IMG/VR virus record: IMGVR_UViG_3300034092_002455
Span: 1 to 20,941 of that record
Source of the DNA: a virus
Length of the DNA: 20,941 nt
Strand: one strand, 5' to 3'
The position numbers and the translations under genes are program-made. The notes below the pieces were generated by a model. It was not told where the DNA came from, made no database searches, and saw only the letters and a program-made list of their open reading frames with translations. Positions within the stretch are counted from its first letter, which is position 1; each line of letters begins with the position of its first letter. This document shows, in pieces, positions 15,517-20,941 of this stretch.

Positions 15517-15854
15517 CAGAGCACCAACCCCTCGAACGTGACCTGCTGGCCGTTGATCAGATAGTAGCCAGACAGGCTGAGCTGGATCTGCCCGTCAGCC
15601 GTCACGCTGTCGATCGTGAGGCGCTCCACCTTGAGCCGCGGCTCCCACCGGTCGAGCGCCTCGGCCGCGGCCGCCACCATGTCCGCGACGAGCGACTGGT
15701 TGATGGGGCGATCGAGCAGGCCCATGAGGCGGGAGCCGTAGTCGCGTCGATGCACCCGCGTCCCCAGGGGCGTGGTGAGGATGTCCGTGATCGACTGCTT
15801 TAGGTGGTCGAAGCCACCAAGCGCAGCGCCAGTGTCGCGGCTCATGCCGGCCAT
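15516..15854 (-). CDS. W: Baseplate wedge protein W (GPW/gp25 family)
   Basis: The 112-aa product contains the gp25 motif TTPLGTRVHRRDYGSRL and the continuation LLDRPINQSLVADMVAAAAE then ALDRWEPRLKVERLTID. P2 gpW is of similar length. The family is related to T4 gp25 and initiates sheath polymerisation on the baseplate. Start choice: ATG 15854 overlaps the PAAR stop (TGATG) and has a strong GGAGGTGA 4-7 nt upstream, so the longer frame reaching 15902 is rejected. An internal ATG at 15845 is possible but less well placed. Confidence 0.96.
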   Translation of the reverse strand: MAGMSRDTGAALGGFDHLKQSITDILTTPLGTRVHRRDYGSRLMGLLDRPINQSLVADMVAAAAEALDRWEPRLKVERLTIDSVTADGQIQLSLSGYYLINGQQVTFEGLVL

Positions 15855-16111
15855 CAGTTCACCTCCACATCGGGACTGCCGCCCTGGAGGGTGGCACCAC
15901 ATGCAGTCTGATCCCCCACGCGGGCGACGGCCTGGCCGTTGGCGGTGGTGTCGGGGCTGCCGGTGACGATGGCGTTGGGCCCGTGAATCGGGCAGTTGTA
16001 GGTGTCACCCACGCGCGCCACCGCGATGCCGTTGGCGGTCACGTCGGGGCTGCCGGTGGCGACTGCGCCGCCATGGCTGCCTAGATCACCGATGCGGATC
16101 ACGGCTGGCAT
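15854..16111 (-). CDS. PAAR-domain spike-tip protein
   Basis: The 85-aa product starts MPAVIRIGDLGSHGGAVATG and has two clear repeats: TGSPDVTANGIAVARVGD and TGSPDTTANGQAVARVGDQT, followed by a shorter GGSPDVEVN end. PAAR proteins fold into a cone of three such hairpins and cap the VgrG/gpV spike with a bound zinc. Likely ligands are His13, Cys40, His43 and Cys71. It sits directly between V and W, 2 nt after the V stop, and overlaps W. P2 has no separate PAAR protein, since its gpV carries its own metal-binding tip, so the spike here is two-part. Confidence is high for the family. Confidence 0.96.
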   Translation of the reverse strand: MPAVIRIGDLGSHGGAVATGSPDVTANGIAVARVGDTYNCPIHGPNAIVTGSPDTTANGQAVARVGDQTACGATLQGGSPDVEVN

Positions 16112-16113
16112 CG

Positions 16114-16731
16114 TCAGGCAGCGGGGGGATTGAGCTGCAGCTGCGGGGCGCTGAGCTTGATCGCTTCCTCGGCCTCCACCAGCAGCCGCTTCACCTTGAT
16201 GGTCGCCTCCGGCATGTCGTCGCCCGTGGCCTCCGCATCGACGCTGATCTCGGCGGTGCACAGCCTGATGCGCTTCGCCTTGAACACCACCTGGGAGTTG
16301 CTGGCGCTCGCGTCGACCGTGAAGGTGTGGTTCTGGCGGTCGTACTCGACCACGGTGCCGTCGTCGTAGGTGCGGCGGTGGAGGCCCGCGCGGTCGCCGT
16401 TGGCGTTGCCGTCGCTGAACAGGCCAGGGATAGCGACGCCATTGGTCAGCTCGCCCGATGGGGCCAAGAGCATCACCACTTCGCCCACCTCCGGCGGATC
16501 CCACACCCGGTCCTTGCCCGCGCGGGGGCTGAACCAGGGCAGCCAGTCGGTGAGAATCGCGTCATCCTGGAGGGAAACGCGGATGGCCGGGAAGCCGGCC
16601 GTCTCGCCGCTGTAGTCCGCCTCCGCCACGGTGCCGTAGCGGGCGACGTTGCTCAGCCGGCGCGCGTGATCAGTGGCCTCTCGGCCCCCGACACCGCTGG
16701 TGATCTGGTCATCCCGCTGGAGTTGAAACAT
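16114..16731 (-). CDS. V: Baseplate assembly / spike protein V (gpV)
   Basis: The 205-aa protein shows the gpV pattern: RYGTVAEADYSGETAGFPAI near the N-terminus, then WLPWFSPRAGKDRVWDPPEV and GEVVMLLAPSGELTNGVAIP in the OB-fold, and YDDGTVVEYDRQNHTFTVDA leading into the beta-helical spike. Length is close to P2 gpV (about 211 aa). The C-terminus ends APQLQLNPPAA and lacks the HxH metal-binding apex of P2 gpV, consistent with the separate PAAR tip encoded next. The start at 16731 overlaps the end of the connector gene by 23 bp; the ribosome-binding site is weak, so coupling is likely. Confidence 0.95.
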   Translation of the reverse strand: MFQLQRDDQITSGVGGREATDHARRLSNVARYGTVAEADYSGETAGFPAIRVSLQDDAILTDWLPWFSPRAGKDRVWDPPEVGEVVMLLAPSGELTNGVAIPGLFSDGNANGDRAGLHRRTYDDGTVVEYDRQNHTFTVDASASNSQVVFKAKRIRLCTAEISVDAEATGDDMPEATIKVKRLLVEAEEAIKLSAPQLQLNPPAA

Positions 16732-17017
16732 GGGCCTGCCACATGGCGCGAGTGACGAGGGAGGGCTCAGCAGCGAGGCTGTCGTCGGGCAGCATCAGCA
16801 GCTGGGAGGCGTACAGGAAGATGCCCTGCCTGATGGGGTGGGGGCAAGGGTCGGGGATGGGCCGGCCGATGAAGGCCTCGGCCGCGGCGGTCGCACGCTC
16901 CAGGGCGGGGCGGGCGCGGTCGGCGTCGACGGTGGTGCCGATGAAGCCCTCCAACGCCTCCAGCGAGAGGTCCAGGGGCGGCGGTGGAGGTGCCTTGCGG
17001 CGGCGGGTGGTGGCCAT
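16709..17017 (-). CDS. gp6-like head-tail connector / adaptor protein (probable)
   Basis: This 102-aa product begins with a basic, proline-rich stretch (MATTRRRKAPPPPPLDLSLE). It continues into a helical pattern ALERATAAAEAFIGRPI and IRQGIFLYASQLLMLPDD. The A-x-x-AxxFIGRP then ILLxA arrangement resembles gp6/QLRG-type connector proteins that sit between portal and tail and help close the head. It overlaps the terminator-like gene (TGATG) and gene V. In P2 order this is the region just upstream of V. The assignment is by pattern and context only; an alternative is a small tail-completion protein. Confidence 0.6.
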   Translation of the reverse strand: MATTRRRKAPPPPPLDLSLEALEGFIGTTVDADRARPALERATAAAEAFIGRPIPDPCPHPIRQGIFLYASQLLMLPDDSLAAEPSLVTRAMWQAHVSTPAG

Positions 17018-17634
17018 CAGGGTGTGGGATCCGGGGTGCCGTTGACGATGATTGTCGCGCCGCCGGTGGGGCAGACGGTGCCGATGCTGTCGGCAGGACA
17101 GCCTGGGGTGACCTGCCCACCAGGGTAGGCACCGGACTGCTCCAGGGAGCCGTCGCTGATGACGTAAGGGTTGCTGCAGGTGCGGTAAGGGATGTTGTGC
17201 TCGACCGCATATCGGAGGGTGGTGGCGTTGGTGGTGAGGCTGCCGTCGAAGTCTGGCGGCTCGGAGCTGGTGTCCATCAGCATGGCGTCGGCAGACTCGA
17301 AGCCTGGGATGACCCAGGCCTGGAGGGCTGCCTCCACCTGCTGGGCCATGGTGTCGAGATCCTCGTCCAGGTCGTCGTAGGACTGCGCGACGCAGATGAC
17401 GGAGACGATGCAGCGACGACGCTCGAAGCCATCGAAGCCGGAGGTGGAGCGGTCGATGGCCTGCTCCGGCTCCCGGGTGTGCACCACGATGGCGGGCAGC
17501 TCGGGCTCCTCGATCGGCATGAGCCGGCCGGAGTAGACCCGCTGACCCAGCGAGGGGATGGCCGCGCGGAGCTGCGTGACGAACGCCTGGCGGAGAAGGG
17601 TGCGGGGGTGGGTGTAGTCGTGCTCTGGTGGCAT
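17017..17634 (-). CDS. Tail terminator-like protein (minor tail U / gpS position)
   Basis: The 205-aa protein has an N-terminal helix-strand pattern HPRTLLRQAFVTQLRAAIPS, then QRVYSGRLMPIEEPELPAIV and VHTREPE, followed by RRCIVSVICVAQSYDDLDED and LDTMAQQVEAAL. This closely follows tail-terminator proteins (lambda gpU/SPP1 gp17-like), which cap the tube end and join it to the head. The last 50 residues (YRTCSNPYVISDGSLEQSGA, then PGCPADSIGTVCPTGG) form a Cys- and Gly-containing tail of unknown purpose. Start: ATG 17634 is preferred; a GTG at 17649 would add five residues, and neither has a good ribosome-binding site. The stop overlaps the connector gene. Confidence 0.7.
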   Translation of the reverse strand: MPPEHDYTHPRTLLRQAFVTQLRAAIPSLGQRVYSGRLMPIEEPELPAIVVHTREPEQAIDRSTSGFDGFERRRCIVSVICVAQSYDDLDEDLDTMAQQVEAALQAWVIPGFESADAMLMDTSSEPPDFDGSLTTNATTLRYAVEHNIPYRTCSNPYVISDGSLEQSGAYPGGQVTPGCPADSIGTVCPTGGATIIVNGTPDPTP

Positions 17635-17659
17635 GGTTAATCTGTGCACCGTGCTCAGG

Positions 17660-18193
17660 CTAGGCAGGCTGATCGGGCGCTCCCAGTGAGTTGATCAGAT
17701 CCGCCGGCAGGTTGCAGGCGATGGCAATCTGCTCCATTCCGGTGGCCACGTCCTCGCTGACCAAATGGGCCTGACGCAGGATCAGCCACGCGCCAATGAA
17801 CATGCTGGCATCGTTTTGCTCCCCCGCCGCCAAAACTATGGCGCCAATGTCATTGAGGGCTGTTGCGGCCCGCAATAGCCGCTGCTGCCTGATACCGTCT
17901 GCCGTTGGCAGTTCGGATTGAATGATTTGCTGCGCCTGGATTCGGGCGGCGGCGAACTCAGTCGATTGGAGTAGCGCGGTCTGAAACCCTTGCCAGTTGG
18001 CCTGAATTTGGCCATTGATTTCAAAAAACGACTCAGCTTGCTCTGTCGTAGCGAAATAGTGCCACCCTTCAACAGGATAAGCGTATGTTTCACGTAACTC
18101 CAAAAGCAGGGTGAAGTTTGGCGCGTAGACAGAGCCTGGTGCAAAACGAAGCACTTGGCCGTCGAACTTGTAAAAGCCTGCTGTAGTTGTCAT
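17660..18193 (-). CDS. Possible tail-fibre chaperone or fibre-associated protein
   Basis: The 177-aa product has an N-terminal segment MTTTAGFYKFDGQVLRFAPG, continuing to YAYPVEGWHYFATTEQAESF. That FYKF...YPxxGWxxFxxxxxAxxFF pattern is seen in proteins encoded next to cyanophage and prophage fibres. The rest is helical (NWQGFQTALLQSTEFAAARI, then RAATALNDIGAIVLAAGEQ). It overlaps the leucine-rich-repeat gene by ATGA, so the two are translated together. A role as fibre assembly chaperone is inferred from position only. Codon and base composition are lower in G+C than in the baseplate genes, as in the neighbouring LRR gene. Confidence 0.6.
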   Translation of the reverse strand: MTTTAGFYKFDGQVLRFAPGSVYAPNFTLLLELRETYAYPVEGWHYFATTEQAESFFEINGQIQANWQGFQTALLQSTEFAAARIQAQQIIQSELPTADGIRQQRLLRAATALNDIGAIVLAAGEQNDASMFIGAWLILRQAHLVSEDVATGMEQIAIACNLPADLINSLGAPDQPA

Positions 18194-19581
18194 GCGGTCA
18201 CCGTCCAGCCTTTTGCAGTGGCGATAGTTGGATTGTAGCCCGACTGACCGATGCCATAGTTGCCCGTAACTGTGATAGTTTGCCCAGTTACAGTGGGCAA
18301 GCCAGTGAAGATTTCATTTAACGCAGCAGCTGAGAGCTTGCAATTTGCCACGCTAAATGAGAAACGCATCCCGGTGACCGGTATGCGAGCAAGCTGCGGG
18401 GACGCGACGAAACCTGATGCGTTAGCGGATGCCGCTACGCCGCTCATGCTCATGGCGGGTATGGCTTGCAGCGAAGAGCAACTGTTAAACATATTGCTCA
18501 TGTTGTTTACAGCTGCAACTGATCCAGGGAAAGCAGGTATGGCTTGCAGCGAAGAGCAACTGTTAAACATATTGCTCATGTTGTTTACAGCTGCAACTGA
18601 TCCAGGGAAAGCAGGTATGGCTTGCAGGGACGAACAATTCTGAAACATGCTGGTCATGCTGGATACAGTTGCGACTGATCCAGGGAAGGGGGGTATGGTT
18701 TCTAGGGATGAACAATTTTGAAACATATTGCTCATGTTGTTTACAGCTGCAACTGATCCAGGGAAAGCAGGTATGGTTTGCAGGGACGAACAATTCTGAA
18801 ACATGCCGACCATTGTCGTTAAAGCGCCATAAGCGACTAGGTTTACTTTTTCGAGGTATCTATGCGCTATGGCCGTACCGCCAAGAGTAAAGCCTGTCCC
18901 GCTAACATTGGGGACAGAAATAGCCAAATCTAGCCAGCCAGTTGCGTAAGCCTGTAGTCCTGCTTGATTATTTTTCACTGAAAAATTGACAACCGTTAAG
19001 TTGTGGCCGGCTTGCGGTGTTATTGTTACAAGTGCCACCTTGTAAGGTAGCAGGGTTGCGCTGCCGTTATTCGTGAGTGTTACCGGGCTACCGCCAGGAG
19101 TAGCAGACACCTGAAAAGAGTCTGCTGTTGGGTTGATTACATAGTAAGACTGACCCTCGCTAAGGCCAGTTGTCGTGAGAATGTTGTAAAACTGGGTTTT
19201 GGCGCCTGCTTGATGCCCGTGCGCCGTGCGATTTACTCTACTGGTTGACGCAGTAAACGTTACCGGGCAATCAGTGCCGGCTAAGTCTGAGTCGTTAAAA
19301 CTGAACTCATAATTTGCTTGTGTATTACTTGCGTAATTTGTCGTAGATCCGTCGCCATAGTCGATTGTATAAGCTCCTGTCGCGTTAAACGCAAAAAAAT
19401 TGCCGCCATTTCCTGTACCATCGCCGGGCCACACGGCGTAAAGTCCTACAATTTTTTGCTCTGCCGCTGTTACGTCCGGGAGGACTGGCCACGCGGAATT
19501 GCGGACCCAGCCGCCTACCAGAGTGGTTCCACCGCCGCCAACATCAATAAAAACGCCAGCTTCCTTGACTTTCAGCCCCAT
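18190..19581 (-). CDS. BspA-like leucine-rich-repeat (DUF285-type) tail adhesin
   Basis: The 463-aa protein starts MGLKVKEAGVFIDVGGGGTT and carries EQKIVGLYAVWPGDGTG, a PKD-like strand YTIDYGDGST near residue 71, and a phage beta module (VNRTAHGHQAGAKTQFYNIL, then SYYVINPTADSFQVSATPGG, residues about 106-178). It resumes with ALVTITPQAG. From residue 260 there are four 26-residue LRR units of the MFQNCSSLQTIPAFPGSVAA type plus a degenerate fifth, then a C-terminal cap ending IATAKGWTVTA. BspA/TpLRR repeats mediate surface binding. No signal peptide is seen, which fits a virion protein rather than a cell-surface one. It overlaps the fibre gene upstream (TGATG) and the small gene downstream, so it is probably a host-recognition component. 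Confidence 0.82.
   Translation of the reverse strand: MGLKVKEAGVFIDVGGGGTTLVGGWVRNSAWPVLPDVTAAEQKIVGLYAVWPGDGTGNGGNFFAFNATGAYTIDYGDGSTTNYASNTQANYEFSFNDSDLAGTDCPVTFTASTSRVNRTAHGHQAGAKTQFYNILTTTGLSEGQSYYVINPTADSFQVSATPGGSPVTLTNNGSATLLPYKVALVTITPQAGHNLTVVNFSVKNNQAGLQAYATGWLDLAISVPNVSGTGFTLGGTAIAHRYLEKVNLVAYGALTTMVGMFQNCSSLQTIPAFPGSVAAVNNMSNMFQNCSSLETIPPFPGSVATVSSMTSMFQNCSSLQAIPAFPGSVAAVNNMSNMFNSCSSLQAIPAFPGSVAAVNNMSNMFNSCSSLQAIPAMSMSGVAASANASGFVASPQLARIPVTGMRFSFSVANCKLSAAALNEIFTGLPTVTGQTITVTGNYGIGQSGYNPTIATAKGWTVTA
18493..18804 (-). repeat. Array of four 78-bp in-frame LRR repeats
   Basis: Units lie at 18727-18804, 18649-18726, 18571-18648 and 18493-18570, with a partial, diverging fifth downstream to about 18420. 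Each encodes 26 residues. The stretch 18458-18549 is identical, base for base, to 18536-18627 (92 bp at a 78-bp offset), which marks a recent duplication. The older units differ at scattered positions (for example ETIPPFPGSVATVSSMTS in unit two). Because the unit length is a multiple of three, gain or loss of units keeps the frame. Confidence 0.95.
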
Positions 19582-20941
19582 CAGATGCCACCTATCCAGA
19601 GATCGCCGTTTACGGCATTGACAGGCTCTACGGTCCCAATCCAGTAGACCGCGGTCACTCCTGACGGACGCGCCGTGCTGGCGTTTGATCCATGAGTGAC
19701 AGCGGTCACAGCGCCCTCAGCAGAAGCGGAGATCGTCTGGTTGGGCCAGGTGCCGCTGATGCTGATGTTGGCGCCCGCCACCAGGCCCGGGGTTGTAGTG
19801 CCAGTGCCGCCATTGGCCACCGGCAAGATGCCGGTCACGCCAGTGGCCAGGGGCAGGCCCGTGGCATTGGTGAGCGTCAGCCCCGAAGGCGTGCCGCCAG
19901 CCCCGCCCAGGACAACCGGTGCGCCGACCGAGCCGACGTTGGCGGCCAGTGCGGTGGCAACGCCGGTTCCCAGGCCGGTAACGCTGTTAAGGGCTGGGGT
20001 GATTGTGGTCGAGCTGGCCGCAGTGATTAAGCCCTTGGCGTTGACCGTGAAGGTCGGGGCTGCAGTTGCTGAGCCGAACGACCCCACGTTCGTGTTGACC
20101 GTCGCAAGGGTCAGAACAGTCGAGCCGGTAGCGTCTCCGGTGTGATTGGCGTTAGAAACCAGGCCGGAATAGAGGGTATTTACTGCATTGTCCCCGGTGT
20201 TGGTGCCACTGCTTGTGCCCGAGAAGGTGCCGCTCTGCGTTGCCAGGGTGCCCAGCCCTAGGCTGGTGCGGGCGGTCGCTGCGTTCAGGCCTGTGCTGCT
20301 GCCGTCCCACCGCAGCCGCTCGCTAAACGCCGTGTTCCAGTTGGCCTGGCTGCTGTCGGGCGGCAGGCTGTAGCCAGCAGCGAAGCTCAGGGTGATGTTG
20401 CCGCTGGTCGTTACCGGCGAGCCGCTCACCGCGAAGCCCGTCGGGGCAACTAAGCCCACGCTGGTCACGGTTCCAGATCCGCCGCCGCCGCCTGTCACGC
20501 TGGCGCTTAGCACGCCGCCGCTCAGCGTCAAGTTTGCGCCGAGAGAGATTTCTTCGGCCACGCCCGCACCGGCGCTGCTGCGCCCCAGCAGCCGGCTGGT
20601 GGCCATGCTGATCGAGATCACCGGGACGCTGCCGCCGCTGCTGGTGATCGGCCCGGTTGCCGTCACGCCTGTGACGGTGCCAGCGCCGAGGGCCGTCCTG
20701 GCGGCGGCTGCATCGGCCTGCGTCAGCAGCGACCGCCCGAAAGTCGTAGTCGTCAGCGCCGCGATCGATGTCAGATCAGAGTCGAGGGGCTGGTAGCTGC
20801 CCAGCGCTGCAGGCTGAACAGCGGTGGCCGCAAGAGATCCCTGCGCGGCGGTGGCGAAATCGCTGCTTGCCGCCGTTGCGGCCGATCCCAGCCCCAGGCT
20901 GGCGCGGGCAATCGTTGCGTTCAGGCCCGTGCTGCTGCCGT
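19581..20941 (-). CDS. Tail fibre protein, partial (5' end beyond the window)
   Basis: The frame is open from the stop at 19581 to the right edge, giving 452 visible residues; a GTG near 20666 is only an internal codon. The product is low-complexity and repeat-rich: GLNATIARASLGLGSAATAA, AALGSYQPLDSDLTSIAALT, AAARTALGAGTVTGVTATGP, SGTVTSVGLVAPTGFAVSGS, and GLNAATARTSLGLGTLATQ. Such ARxxLGLG and GTVTSVG units are typical of large phage fibre shafts. The C-terminus (ARPSGVTAVYWIGTVEPVNA then VNGDLWIGGI) is a common fibre ending. It is followed with a TGATG overlap by the LRR adhesin, so the two may form one receptor-binding complex. Confidence 0.88.
   Translation of the reverse strand, partial: GSSTGLNATIARASLGLGSAATAASSDFATAAQGSLAATAVQPAALGSYQPLDSDLTSIAALTTTTFGRSLLTQADAAAARTALGAGTVTGVTATGPITSSGGSVPVISISMATSRLLGRSSAGAGVAEEISLGANLTLSGGVLSASVTGGGGGSGTVTSVGLVAPTGFAVSGSPVTTSGNITLSFAAGYSLPPDSSQANWNTAFSERLRWDGSSTGLNAATARTSLGLGTLATQSGTFSGTSSGTNTGDNAVNTLYSGLVSNANHTGDATGSTVLTLATVNTNVGSFGSATAAPTFTVNAKGLITAASSTTITPALNSVTGLGTGVATALAANVGSVGAPVVLGGAGGTPSGLTLTNATGLPLATGVTGILPVANGGTGTTTPGLVAGANISISGTWPNQTISASAEGAVTAVTHGSNASTARPSGVTAVYWIGTVEPVNAVNGDLWIGGI
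20251..20305 (-). repeat. Direct repeat within the fibre gene, copy A (copy B at 20887-20941)
   Basis: Bases 20251-20305 and 20887-20941 align over 55 positions with six differences. They encode the same fibre unit, GSSTGLNAxxARxSLGLG. The offset is 636 bp (212 codons), so the two copies are in frame. Copy B is cut by the window edge, and more copies may follow outside. Confidence 0.85.

Noticed and set aside
15516-15902. Longer form of W starting at 15902
   Set aside because: The extra residues lie antisense-free but within the PAAR coding frame, whereas ATG 15854 has a strong GGAGGTGA and the usual stop/start overlap.
18420-18804. CRISPR-like array suggested by regular 78-bp periodicity
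   Set aside because: The repeats are contiguous with no unique spacers, are in frame and encode leucine-rich repeats.
18190-19581. Diversity-generating retroelement target in the LRR gene
   Set aside because: No template repeat or reverse transcriptase is in the window, and the differences between units are not confined to adenine positions.
19581-20666. Fibre gene start at GTG 20666
   Set aside because: The same frame continues without a stop to the window edge and encodes the same kinds of fibre repeats, so the gene is partial, not complete.

Overview
The window is one long block of contractile-tail (myovirus, P2-like) structural genes, and every supported gene is on the minus strand. Transcription therefore runs from the right edge (20941) to the left edge (1). 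Genes are packed head to tail, mostly with ATGA or TGATG stop/start overlaps, as expected of a single late operon. No stretch longer than about 40 bp is non-coding. I saw no internal promoter, terminator, tRNA, insertion sequence, integrase or CRISPR array.

Layout in transcription order. (1) 20941-17660 is a first adhesion cassette: the 3' part of a repetitive tail fibre, a BspA-like leucine-rich-repeat protein carrying a 78-bp tandem array, and a small possible fibre partner. From about 19580 down to 17660 base composition is visibly lower in G+C than in the neighbours (60-base samples of 40-55% against about 72% in the baseplate genes). (2) 17634-16709 holds a tail-terminator-like and a gp6-like connector protein. 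(3) 16731-13871 is the baseplate: V (spike), a separate PAAR tip, W (gp25-like), J and I. (4) 13842-7221 is a second, larger adhesion cassette where P2 has H and G: a conserved 161-aa tail protein, a DUF4815-type protein apparently divided over two frames, a fibre with triplicated modules, a 66-aa protein, a collar-type fibre tip and a putative carbohydrate-binding fibre protein. (5) 7180-93 is the tail shaft and hub: sheath FI, tube FII, chaperone E with a -1 frame extension E', tape measure, U, X, and a D hub protein with a C-terminal CHAP-like hydrolase domain. A further gene starts at 84 and runs off the left edge.

How they work together: the tube polymerises inside the sheath to a length set by the tape measure, with the E/E+E' chaperones assisting. 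X, U and D with V, PAAR, W, J and I build the hub, spike and wedges. The fibre cassettes provide host recognition, and the D-linked hydrolase probably opens the cell wall. Capsid, portal, terminase, lysis and integration genes are not in view, so complete prophage, free phage and tailocin cannot be separated finally; the gp6-like connector favours a headed phage or prophage.

Organism: the DNA is high in G+C. The fibre modules (the NGNFDVWQRG-type protein, the LRR protein with a PKD-like domain, DUF4815) remind me of prophages in picocyanobacteria of the Synechococcus/Cyanobium type and of other high-GC bacteria. That is a weak impression, not a demonstrated assignment.
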